Assembly: GCF_031583595.1 (NCBI RefSeq)
Contig: NZ_CP134145.1
Span: forward strand, 930,001-994,000
Direction: 5' to 3'
Length of the DNA: 64,000 bases
Source of the DNA: Thalassotalea psychrophila
GTDB lineage: Bacteria; Pseudomonadota; Gammaproteobacteria; Enterobacterales; Alteromonadaceae
Below the pieces are notes generated by a model that saw nothing but the letters and a program-made list of their open reading frames with translations, searched no databases and was not told where the DNA came from. The translations under genes were made by a program, and so were the position numbers. This document shows positions 57,109-64,000 of the stretch, in pieces (position 1 is the stretch's first letter; each line of letters opens with the position of its first letter).

Positions 57109-58233
57109 ATGAAACTTAAACTTATCGCAACTTCAACGGCTATTGCACTAGCTTCACCATCAATATCAGCTATGGAACTATTCAAAGATGATAAAAATAG
57201 CCTCGAGTTAGGTGGTTTTTTTGGCGCTAACTATGTAATGGCAGATGGTACAGATGAAATAAGCAATGGCAACTCTCGCATCAACTTTACTTTTACTCAT
57301 CAGTTAAACAATGGTTGGTCTGCGTTTGCTAAAGCAGAATGGGCTGTAAGTCTTGTAAGTAACAACTCTGACTTAGTGTTAAATGGTGACTCTAACTTAG
57401 CCCAAGGTGAAGCGTCAGATACTCTATCAAGTCGTTTAGGTTTTGTTGGTATGGCTCATGACACGTGGGGTTCAATCACCATGGGTAAGCAATGGGGTTC
57501 AATTTATAACGTAACAGGTGTAACGGATAACTTTTATGTATTTGGTGGCGATGGCGCTGGTTCATTTGCTTTAGGTGACGGTGGTTACACTGGTGCAGGT
57601 CGTGCAGAACAAGCGATCCAATACAACAACAGCTTTGGTAATTTAGCAGTTAGCGTACAAATGCAAGGTACTGAAGAAGTAGTAGCTCTTGATGAGTTAT
57701 TACCAAGCATTCCAGATAATGATTTAGAGCTTACATATGATAACTCTTACGGTGTTGCTTTAACGTATGCATTACCATTTAACTTAAGTGTTGGTGTAGG
57801 TTATAACGAAGCGTCAGTAGAAATGACAGGTTTAAACTCTGCTATTTCAGAAGAGTTGGATGACACATTAACTGCTGTTAACGTTACCTACGGTTCGCTT
57901 GGCCAACCTGGCTTATATGCCGCTGTTGTAGCCACTGAAGGTGAAAACCATGAGTTTAACGACGAAGGTAATATGATTGCTGAGACAACGGGTGTTGAAG
58001 CTATGGTTACGTATCGTTTTGCAAACAATTTAGAAGTGTTAGGTGGTTATAACTCGGTTAAATCTGATGACGGTGATGACTATGAAAAAGCTTACATGGT
58101 TGCTGGTGTTGCATACCACTTCTCAGATCAATTCCGTATCCATTCAGAATATAAGTTAGATGAGTCAACGAACTTCGACGGCTCAGAAAATGATGATGAT
58201 ATATTAGCAGTTGGGGCACGCTTTAGTTTCTAA
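57109..58233 (+). CDS. Porin (Gram-negative Porin_4 type)
   Basis: Outer-membrane diffusion porin of 374 residues: signal peptide (about 1-20, SPSISA), then MELFKDDKNSLELGGFFGA typical of Alteromonadales/Vibrionales porins, GSITMGKQWGSIY in the loop-3 region, and a C-terminal strand ending in RFSF. AGGG lies upstream of the ATG. It is convergent with a related porin, with a shared terminator between them. Confidence 0.92.
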   Translation: MKLKLIATSTAIALASPSISAMELFKDDKNSLELGGFFGANYVMADGTDEISNGNSRINFTFTHQLNNGWSAFAKAEWAVSLVSNNSDLVLNGDSNLAQGEASDTLSSRLGFVGMAHDTWGSITMGKQWGSIYNVTGVTDNFYVFGGDGAGSFALGDGGYTGAGRAEQAIQYNNSFGNLAVSVQMQGTEEVVALDELLPSIPDNDLELTYDNSYGVALTYALPFNLSVGVGYNEASVEMTGLNSAISEELDDTLTAVNVTYGSLGQPGLYAAVVATEGENHEFNDEGNMIAETTGVEAMVTYRFANNLEVLGGYNSVKSDDGDDYEKAYMVAGVAYHFSDQFRIHSEYKLDESTNFDGSENDDDILAVGARFSF

Positions 58234-58254
58234 TTAGAAATAACATTAGTAGAA

Positions 58255-58292
58255 ATTTAAAGGCATTGTTGCAAGCAACAATGCCTTTACTG
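58255..58292. terminator. Bidirectional terminator between the two porin genes
   Basis: Stem AAAGGCATTGTTGC (58259-58272) / GCAACAATGCCTTT (58275-58288), exact over 14 bp, with T-rich tails on both strands. Confidence 0.9.
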
Positions 58293-58319
58293 TATGCGAT
58301 GTCATGACATGGAAAAGTT

Positions 58320-59507
58320 TTACAAATTAACTCTCACACCTAAAGCTAGGTCGGTATCATCGTTTCCTGAACTACCATTTGCATTGGTATTATCATTTAC
58401 TTTGGCTTCTAAAAAGATAAACCCTACGCCATTCATAAATTGATAATCTGTACCAACATAAGTGTAAGCCATTTCATAGTCATTGCCAGATTGGTCTGAT
58501 TCAAGCATATTGAAACCACCATAAAAACTAAAGCCAGAATCTAGAGAATATTTGGCAATAAATTCACTACCATTGGCATCAATATAATTACCCTCGTTAT
58601 CAAGTTCATGGAATTCCGATGTCGCTACTGCTGCAGCAACGTAAATTCCATCGCCATTTGTACCCCAAGTGGCGGCAAGAGCCGTAATAGTATCGTCGAC
58701 AGTACCAGAGAAACCGAGTATACCGGCATTATCATTTGCTTCGATTTCTGTTGTGTTATTTGAAACACCGAACCAGAGGTTATCAAATTTATATGAAAGT
58801 GCGATACCATATCCGTTTCCTACGGTACCTAAATCAAGACCGTCGATAGCCTTACAAAAGTCATCCTCAGGAGTATCTTCTTCAACGTCATCACATGCTT
58901 CAACGTTTAAAATAACGTCTTCATCTTGAGCTTGAAATTGTAAACCTAGATTAAAGTTACCGAAAGATTTACGCCAAGTAAGCGCTTGCTCAGCACGGCC
59001 AGTGCCAGACAAGCCGCCATCGCCGCCTAGATTATAAACACCAGTAGCATTACCACCATAATAGGCTAATATATCAGTGACACCAACAATGTCATAATAT
59101 ACGCCCCATTGTTTACCTACACCAAAACTTCCCCATTTGTCATGAGTAAAATGTACGTAACCAAGGCGAGATGATAGTGCATCACCGGCATCTCCCGCAG
59201 CCAAACTAGAGTCACCGCCATTGGTATTAAGTGAGAAGTTTTTGTTTTTTTCAAAGCTCATAGCCCATTCGGTAGTGACACCGGCGGTCCAGTCGCCTTG
59301 AATTTTACGAGTAAAATCTAAACCCCAGCGAGACCCGCCATCAGTAAATTCGTCGCTATTTTCGGTACTTTCAAATGTTAATCGTAAATACCCACGAGTA
59401 CCTACTGTTGTCTCATCATCTTTATATAATTCTAGAGCAGTGACACTTTGACTAAGAACTAATCCCAATGTAGCTGCAATGGTTGATATTTTAAGTTTGT
59501 GTTGCAT
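58320..59507 (-). CDS. Porin, paralogue of the adjacent porin
   Basis: Outer-membrane porin of 395 residues. Signal peptide (about 1-24, SVTA), then LELYKDDETTVGTRGYLRL, GSFGVGKQWGVYYDIVG matching the partner's loop region, GTGRAEQAL, and a C-terminal strand ending in RVNL. It ends in L rather than the usual aromatic. Two cysteines (EACDDVEEDTPEDDFC) in an acidic loop absent from the partner could form a disulfide. The two porins are clearly homologous but diverged, so they may be expressed under different conditions. Confidence 0.92.
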   Translation of the reverse strand: MQHKLKISTIAATLGLVLSQSVTALELYKDDETTVGTRGYLRLTFESTENSDEFTDGGSRWGLDFTRKIQGDWTAGVTTEWAMSFEKNKNFSLNTNGGDSSLAAGDAGDALSSRLGYVHFTHDKWGSFGVGKQWGVYYDIVGVTDILAYYGGNATGVYNLGGDGGLSGTGRAEQALTWRKSFGNFNLGLQFQAQDEDVILNVEACDDVEEDTPEDDFCKAIDGLDLGTVGNGYGIALSYKFDNLWFGVSNNTTEIEANDNAGILGFSGTVDDTITALAATWGTNGDGIYVAAAVATSEFHELDNEGNYIDANGSEFIAKYSLDSGFSFYGGFNMLESDQSGNDYEMAYTYVGTDYQFMNGVGFIFLEAKVNDNTNANGSSGNDDTDLALGVRVNL

Positions 59508-59772
59508 ACCTGAAATCCTTATGACTCTAATGATTTAGTTTTAATAATCTGTTTAAGTATATGCAAAGATTGAAATTTTTCTTGGAATTTACGAATTGAT
59601 TTACTGACAAGCAACTATAAATATTAGATGTTGTAATTTTCTTGTGAGGAAATAACGATAAAATAGCTTAAAAATTGACTAAATTAACAATTTTTTACGC
59701 TCTTATAACCTAGTGTTATTAGTTATAAGTTAGTAGAATAGTCGCCATTATTAGTAATAGCAGAATATTAAG

Positions 59773-62085
59773 ATGTTAAATTTAACTGATATCCAACCTC
59801 AAAAGAATGAAGTGTATTTGGATAACAACGCAACAACGCCAGTGTTACCACAAGCCGCTGAAGCGGCAATTCATACGATGAACTTATGCTACGGTAACCC
59901 TAGCTCAAGTCATATGACCGGTATTCGAGCTAAATATATTCTTGATTCAACTCGTACTTTAGCTCGCCATGTAACAGGTGCAACAGACGGTAAAATTATT
60001 TTTACCAGTGGCGCAACTGAAGGCATTCAAACCTCTATAATCTCTGCATTAAACGCAGCCCGTGAAACGGGTCACAATATTGCCAAACCAGTATTATTAT
60101 ATGGTGCAACTGAGCATAAAGCGGTTCCTGAAACGCTTAAACACTGGAACCAAATGTTAAACATTGGTGCTGAAGTTGTTGCTATTCCTGTTGATGAAAA
60201 CGGCATTTTAGATTTTGATTTTATTGCTGCTAATGTTGGCAATGCCTTAATGATCTGTACCATGATCGCCAACAATGAAACTGGTGTTTTCCAAGATTTA
60301 GCCGGCTTAGAAACAGTTATTCGTGCAAATAATAGCGATGTATTATGGATGGTTGATTGTGTACAGGGCTTAGGTAAAATTTCATTAGCGTTATCAAGTA
60401 CGACTATCGATTATGCCCCGTTCAGTGGACATAAGTTATATGGCCCTAAAGGTATTGGTTTTTTATATGTTCGTGAAATAGCGCCTTACACACCAATAAT
60501 TGCTGGCGGTGGACAAGAGGGCGGTTTACGCTCAGGCACAGAAAACTTGCCCGGTATTGCTTCTTTAAATGCTATTTTCAAATTGTTAGCTGATGATAAT
60601 GACGATACGTTTAAATCTCATGAGGTATTAGTAGCTTATCGTGCACAATTAGCAAACACATTAGCTGAAGTGTTCCCTACAATCGTTTATAACCATGATT
60701 TTAACTATTCATTACCTACAACGTTAAATTTTTCTGTAGAAGGTTTATCAAGTAAAGACATTATGAACTTGTTCGATGCTGCACGTATTCGTGTTAGTGC
60801 CGGCTCTGCTTGTAGTTCTAAAGTAACAGGCAGCTTCGTTCTTGATGCTATGGGTAAATCTACTTGGCAAAGCGAAGGTGCTATTCGTATGTCGTTTGGT
60901 CCAGCTTCAACTCAAGAAGAAATTGATCAAGCTTGTCTTGCTATTAAAAATGCGGTTGCAGCAATGCGTCACAGTTGTCTGATTTTATCTGATGCTGATG
61001 AAACAATTGATTCAAAAGCTAATGGTTTACAGCAGTGGATTTATGATCAGCAATGTACTTGGTGTTACATCGATCAAGCGGCGAAAGAAGTTGTTTTGAT
61101 TGATCCGGTTCCTGAGTTAGTTGCTAAGTTTGATACCTTAGTTTCTTGTCAAAATTATACAATTAAGGCGATATTAGCTACTCATAAACATGATGAGCAA
61201 GCAGATACTCCTGCAATTCTACGTGAATTGTTAGGCGATAAAATTCCTGTTGGTAATTTTGACCAATTGGGCTGGAATGATGCTAGCACGACACAAATTA
61301 CCCTTGCCAATGGCAACTCTGCACCTGCAATTACGATAGGTGAAAAAGTGCTAGTGAAGGTAGCATTACCTGGTCATACAACAAACAGTGTCGTTTACCT
61401 TTTAGGTACTGCAGTCGCTGGTAAGTTAGTAGCTTCTGCTATTGATTATGTTTTCTCTGGTGATACTATTCAAATTGGTGGTATTGGTCGTAGTGATTTT
61501 AATGTTAGCGATAGCGCTGCTCTTTATTCATCGATCAAAGATTTATCAACTGTAATTAACGAAGATACCTTAATTTGTCCTGCTCACGATTATAAGCAAC
61601 TATTCAACACAACCTTAGCGCTCGAATCTGCAAATACTCCATTGTTAGCTAAAGTGATAGCTGGCGATATTGATAGTGCAGGTTTTGTTACTGAAAAAGC
61701 GGAGATTGATAAAGAAATAATCGCAAGTGATGAACCAACTTATTGTGGAAGCATTAAAGAATCTATTGACCCTTCAATTGATGTAACACCTGAGCAATTA
61801 ACGTCTTTCTTAATGGATAATGAAAATGTAATGGTACTTGATGTTCGTGAACCTCATGAATTTGAAGCCTACAGTGAAGCAAACATCGCTGAACAACAAT
61901 TAGTAAATGTTCCTCTGACGCAACTTACTGACTTTGTTCATACATTCCACGAGCAAAAACAACATTCAGCTTTTGTTTGTATTTGTCGTAGTGGTAGTCG
62001 TAGTGATGTTGCTGCTAAAACATTAAAGCGTATGGGCTTTGAAAATGTATACCACGTACCTGGTGGATTCGCTTTGTATAGTTAA
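59773..62085 (+). CDS. Cysteine desulfurase - ETHE1-like metallo-beta-lactamase - rhodanese fusion
   Basis: Three sulfur enzymes in one chain of 770 residues. Residues about 15-400: class V aminotransferase of the NifS/IscS type, PLP lysine K221 (SGHKLYGPKG) and persulfide cysteine C347 (SAGSACSSK). Residues about 415-650: metallo-beta-lactamase fold closest to ETHE1 persulfide dioxygenase (PGHTTNS with H535, SGDTIQIGGIGRSDF with D564, CPAHDY with H605). The first metal motif reads THKHDEQ, so the first His (H471) stays but the Asp and last His of HxHxDH are lost. Residues about 665-770: rhodanese with active loop CRSGSR (C738). It should be cytosolic. It is monocistronic, with a terminator at 62110-62135. 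Confidence 0.9.
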   Translation: MLNLTDIQPQKNEVYLDNNATTPVLPQAAEAAIHTMNLCYGNPSSSHMTGIRAKYILDSTRTLARHVTGATDGKIIFTSGATEGIQTSIISALNAARETGHNIAKPVLLYGATEHKAVPETLKHWNQMLNIGAEVVAIPVDENGILDFDFIAANVGNALMICTMIANNETGVFQDLAGLETVIRANNSDVLWMVDCVQGLGKISLALSSTTIDYAPFSGHKLYGPKGIGFLYVREIAPYTPIIAGGGQEGGLRSGTENLPGIASLNAIFKLLADDNDDTFKSHEVLVAYRAQLANTLAEVFPTIVYNHDFNYSLPTTLNFSVEGLSSKDIMNLFDAARIRVSAGSACSSKVTGSFVLDAMGKSTWQSEGAIRMSFGPASTQEEIDQACLAIKNAVAAMRHSCLILSDADETIDSKANGLQQWIYDQQCTWCYIDQAAKEVVLIDPVPELVAKFDTLVSCQNYTIKAILATHKHDEQADTPAILRELLGDKIPVGNFDQLGWNDASTTQITLANGNSAPAITIGEKVLVKVALPGHTTNSVVYLLGTAVAGKLVASAIDYVFSGDTIQIGGIGRSDFNVSDSAALYSSIKDLSTVINEDTLICPAHDYKQLFNTTLALESANTPLLAKVIAGDIDSAGFVTEKAEIDKEIIASDEPTYCGSIKESIDPSIDVTPEQLTSFLMDNENVMVLDVREPHEFEAYSEANIAEQQLVNVPLTQLTDFVHTFHEQKQHSAFVCICRSGSRSDVAAKTLKRMGFENVYHVPGGFALYS

Positions 62086-62109
62086 TTGATAACGAGTTCA
62101 ATTATCAAC

Positions 62110-62135
62110 AAAAAAGCGTCTTAGGGCGCTTTTTT
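62110..62135 (+). terminator. Rho-independent terminator of the fusion gene
   Basis: Stem AAAAAAGCG (62110-62118) / CGCTTTTTT (62127-62135), with an 8-nt loop and built-in T-run. Confidence 0.88.
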
Positions 62136-62136
62136 C

Positions 62137-62168
62137 GTTCAAGGGAAGGTAAACTGCAAATTTATGGT
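62137..62168 (+). repeat. Degenerate terminator-linked repeat
   Basis: GTTCAAGGGAAGG followed by CTGCAAAT and TTATGG resembles the start of the folD-side copy, and it lies directly after the terminator. The second arm of the long hairpin is not recognisable, so this is a remnant at best. Confidence 0.4.
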
Positions 62169-62210
62169 ATAGACTTTTATTCAATTTATTATAAAAAGTT
62201 TGGAATTAAT

Positions 62211-62411
62211 ATGAGCATAAAATGGATTGATTCACTCGAAATTGCTTTAGATTTAATTGAAGAACACCCTGATGTTGATCCGACTAAACTGCATTTTACA
62301 GAACTTCGACAATGGGTGTTAGATCTTGAACGATTTGATGACGATCCTAACCACTGTGGTGAAAGGGTGCTTGAAGCTATTCAATTGGCATGGATAGATG
62401 AAGCTGATTGA
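62211..62411 (+). CDS. iscX: IscX (YfhJ) Fe-S assembly modulator
   Basis: Small acidic protein of 66 residues that matches E. coli IscX along its length: KWIDSLEIALDL, DVDPTKLHFTELRQWVLDLERFDDDP and the end AWIDEAD. In E. coli it binds IscS and iron and tunes Fe-S cluster assembly. It is usually the last gene of the isc operon; here it stands alone, behind a terminator, next to a gene with an IscS-like domain. Confidence 0.95.
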   Translation: MSIKWIDSLEIALDLIEEHPDVDPTKLHFTELRQWVLDLERFDDDPNHCGERVLEAIQLAWIDEAD

Positions 62412-62425
62412 GCATTAGTAAAATG

Positions 62426-62440
62426 TTTCACAATGTGAAA
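62426..62440. promoter_or_regulatory. Perfect palindrome upstream of the malic enzyme gene
   Basis: TTTCACAATGTGAAA, exact 7-bp arms around one base, 15 nt after the iscX stop and 152 nt before maeA. A candidate operator; the half-site TGTGAAA does not match CRP spacing, and the binding protein is unknown. Confidence 0.4.
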
Positions 62441-62591
62441 TGTCAAATTGAATTTCTTTATGATGTTCATACTTACATGAATAGATAAATCCTTAAAAAC
62501 TCAGTACAATGGCGCGCCTGATGAATTTGCACCATTTTTGTGCGTGTATTTGTCATACTTTTCTTAAGTTAATCAATCAATGTGTGGATCT

Positions 62592-64000
62592 ATGAGTAAA
62601 AAACAACAGCCAAAACATCCGTTATATATACCTTATGCGGGCCCAGCATTACTTGAAACTCCTTTATTAAATAAAGGCAGTGCCTTTACTAGTGGTGAGC
62701 GAGTAAGCTTCAACTTAACTGGTTTAATACCGCCACGCTTTGAAACGATCGACGAACAAGTTGAACGTGCTTATATGCAATATTCTAGTTTTCACACACC
62801 TTTGAACAAGCATATTTACTTAAGAAATATTCAAGATAAAAATGAAACCTTATTCCATGCTTTAGTGCAGTCGCACTTGGATGAAATGCTGCCAATTATT
62901 TATACGCCAACGGTTGGTGATGCTTGTGAACGATTCTCCGATATTTATCGTAGTAACCGTGGCTTATTTATTTCTTATGCAGAAAGACATCAAATTGATG
63001 ACATTCTTCACAATGCAACCAAGCATAAAGTAAAAGTGATTGTTGTTACCGATGGTGAACGTATTCTTGGGCTGGGCGACCAAGGTATTGGCGGCATGGG
63101 TATTCCAATTGGGAAGCTTTCTTTATATACCTCATGTGGTGGCATTAGTCCTGCTTATACTATGCCTATTATGCTTGATGTTGGCACAAATAATGAAAAA
63201 TTGTTAAACGATCCTATGTATATGGGGGCTCGTCACAAACGTATTAGCCAAGAAGAATACAACGATTTTGTCGATTTATTTATCAAAGCGATTGGCCGTA
63301 GATGGCCAAATGTTTTATTGCAATTTGAAGACTTTGCCCAACCAAATGCTATGCCGTTGTTAGAGCGTTATCGAAATGAGATCTGCTGTTTTAATGATGA
63401 CATTCAAGGCACAGCTTCTGTAACAGTGGGCACATTGCTAGCCGCTTGTCGCATTAAAGGAAAACCACTTTCACAGCAAAAAGTAGCTTTTGTTGGTGCT
63501 GGTTCAGCAGGTTGTGGTATTGCAGAACAAATAATTGCGCAAATGTGCTCAGAAGGGTTAACTGATGAACAAGCTCGCAAGCAAGTATTCATGGTTGATA
63601 GATATGGTTTATTAACTGATGGCATGACTGAATTACGTGACTTCCAACAGAAGCTAGTTCAGCAACCTAGTGCTGTTTCTTCTTGGAAATTTTCTGGAGA
63701 ATATGCCGCGTTGTTAGATGTTATGCATTGTGCAAAACCTGACATATTAATTGGAGTTTCAGGCCAAGCAGGACTATTTACTGAGCAAGTGGTTAAGGCT
63801 ATGGCAGCAGGAACCGATAAACCAATTATTTTTCCGTTATCTAACCCTTCAAAGCAAGTGGAAGCAACACCAGAGCAGGTAATTAACTGGACTGATGGTA
63901 ATGTTGTTATTGCTACCGGTAGCCCATTTGCTCCGGTTGAATATAAGGGAGAAATATTTAATATCGCTCAGTGTAATAATTCTTATATATTCCCAGGTAT
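62592..64000 (+). CDS. maeA: NAD-dependent malic enzyme (partial, 3' end outside window)
   Basis: Oxidative decarboxylation of malate to pyruvate with NAD. The 469 codons seen follow E. coli MaeA closely: [22 protein letters not shown] near the start, [34 protein letters not shown], the metal-site region [11 protein letters not shown] and the dinucleotide loop [14 protein letters not shown]. The last residues read [13 protein letters not shown], so about 90 residues are missing beyond position 64000. The frame stays open to the window edge. The Shine-Dalgarno at the ATG is weak. Confidence 0.95.
   Translation, partial: MSKKQQPKHPLYIPYAGPALLETPLLNKGSAFTSGERVSFNLTGLIPPRFETIDEQVERAYMQYSSFHTPLNKHIYLRNIQDKNETLFHALVQSHLDEMLPIIYTPTVGDACERFSDIYRSNRGLFISYAERHQIDDILHNATKHKVKVIVVTDGERILGLGDQGIGGMGIPIGKLSLYTSCGGISPAYTMPIMLDVGTNNEKLLNDPMYMGARHKRISQEEYNDFVDLFIKAIGRRWPNVLLQFEDFAQPNAMPLLERYRNEICCFNDDIQGTASVTVGTLLAACRIKGKPLSQQKVAFVGAGSAGCGIAEQIIAQMCSEGLTDEQARKQVFMVDRYGLLTDGMTELRDFQQKLVQQPSAVSSWKFSGEYAALLDVMHCAKPDILIGVSGQAGLFTEQVVKAMAAGTDKPIIFPLSNPSKQVEATPEQVINWTDGNVVIATGSPFAPVEYKGEIFNIAQCNNSYIFPG

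Overview
The window is AT-rich chromosomal DNA from a marine gammaproteobacterium of the Alteromonadales, most likely a Colwelliaceae member (Colwellia/Thalassotalea type). This is an inference from gene content: three large TonB-dependent receptors, a TPR-sulfotransferase beside one of them, a pair of TIGR02922-like small proteins, a DUF3718 protein, NnrS, two Porin_4-type porins, an E. coli-like thrABC operon with leader peptide, and IscX. There is no phage, insertion sequence, plasmid gene or CRISPR array.

Layout. 0.2-5.2 kb: PIN-PhoH ATPase, long acyl-CoA dehydrogenase, a palindrome-rich gap, an orphan OmpR-type regulator and a small membrane protein. 5.3-7.8 kb: TonB receptor (minus). 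8.3-17.3 kb: complete cytochrome c maturation locus split into two divergent operons, ccmABCDE (minus) and ccmFGHI (plus), the latter continuing into a periplasmic glutathione-peroxidase-like protein and ferrochelatase. 17.5-23 kb: SulP transporter, 53-bp tandem repeat, DUF1289 protein, tRNA-Phe with a good promoter, membrane protein, EF-hand protein and a transporter fused to a solute-binding domain. 23-29 kb: diguanylate cyclase, FolD, and divergent mmsA/LysR genes with a candidate operator. 29-41.8 kb: secreted subtilase, two TonB receptors, an MscS-like channel, a TPR-sulfotransferase and a secreted M20 amidohydrolase. 41.8-45 kb: small proteins, an SDR, YebG and a YgjP-like metalloprotein. 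45.1-50 kb: thrLABC with attenuator. 50-57 kb: Ung, exported methyltransferase, GNAT, FAD amine oxidase, two TIGR02922-like genes, 2-hydroxyacid dehydrogenase and NnrS. 57-64 kb: convergent porins, a cysteine desulfurase / metallo-beta-lactamase / rhodanese fusion, IscX, and a malic enzyme cut by the window end.

Genes that act together. The ccm, peroxidase and hemH genes join haem synthesis to cytochrome c assembly. thrLABC converts aspartate to threonine under Thr/Ile attenuation. TonB receptors, porins, protease and amidohydrolase suggest a heterotroph that degrades and imports organic polymers. The NifS-ETHE1-rhodanese fusion and IscX are sulfur/Fe-S genes.

The most unusual signal is not a gene. 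A family of short structured elements sits directly after the T-tract of plus-strand intrinsic terminators at eight places (3746, 19177, 26585, 29350, 34998, 38834, 50091 and, degenerate, 62137). Each has a small hairpin with an A(R/T)GGA-type loop, then a longer hairpin with a conserved GCCATGGA-type core and a 3-6 nt bulge on the 3' side. Stem sequences differ between copies while pairing is kept, so the fold appears to be what is conserved.
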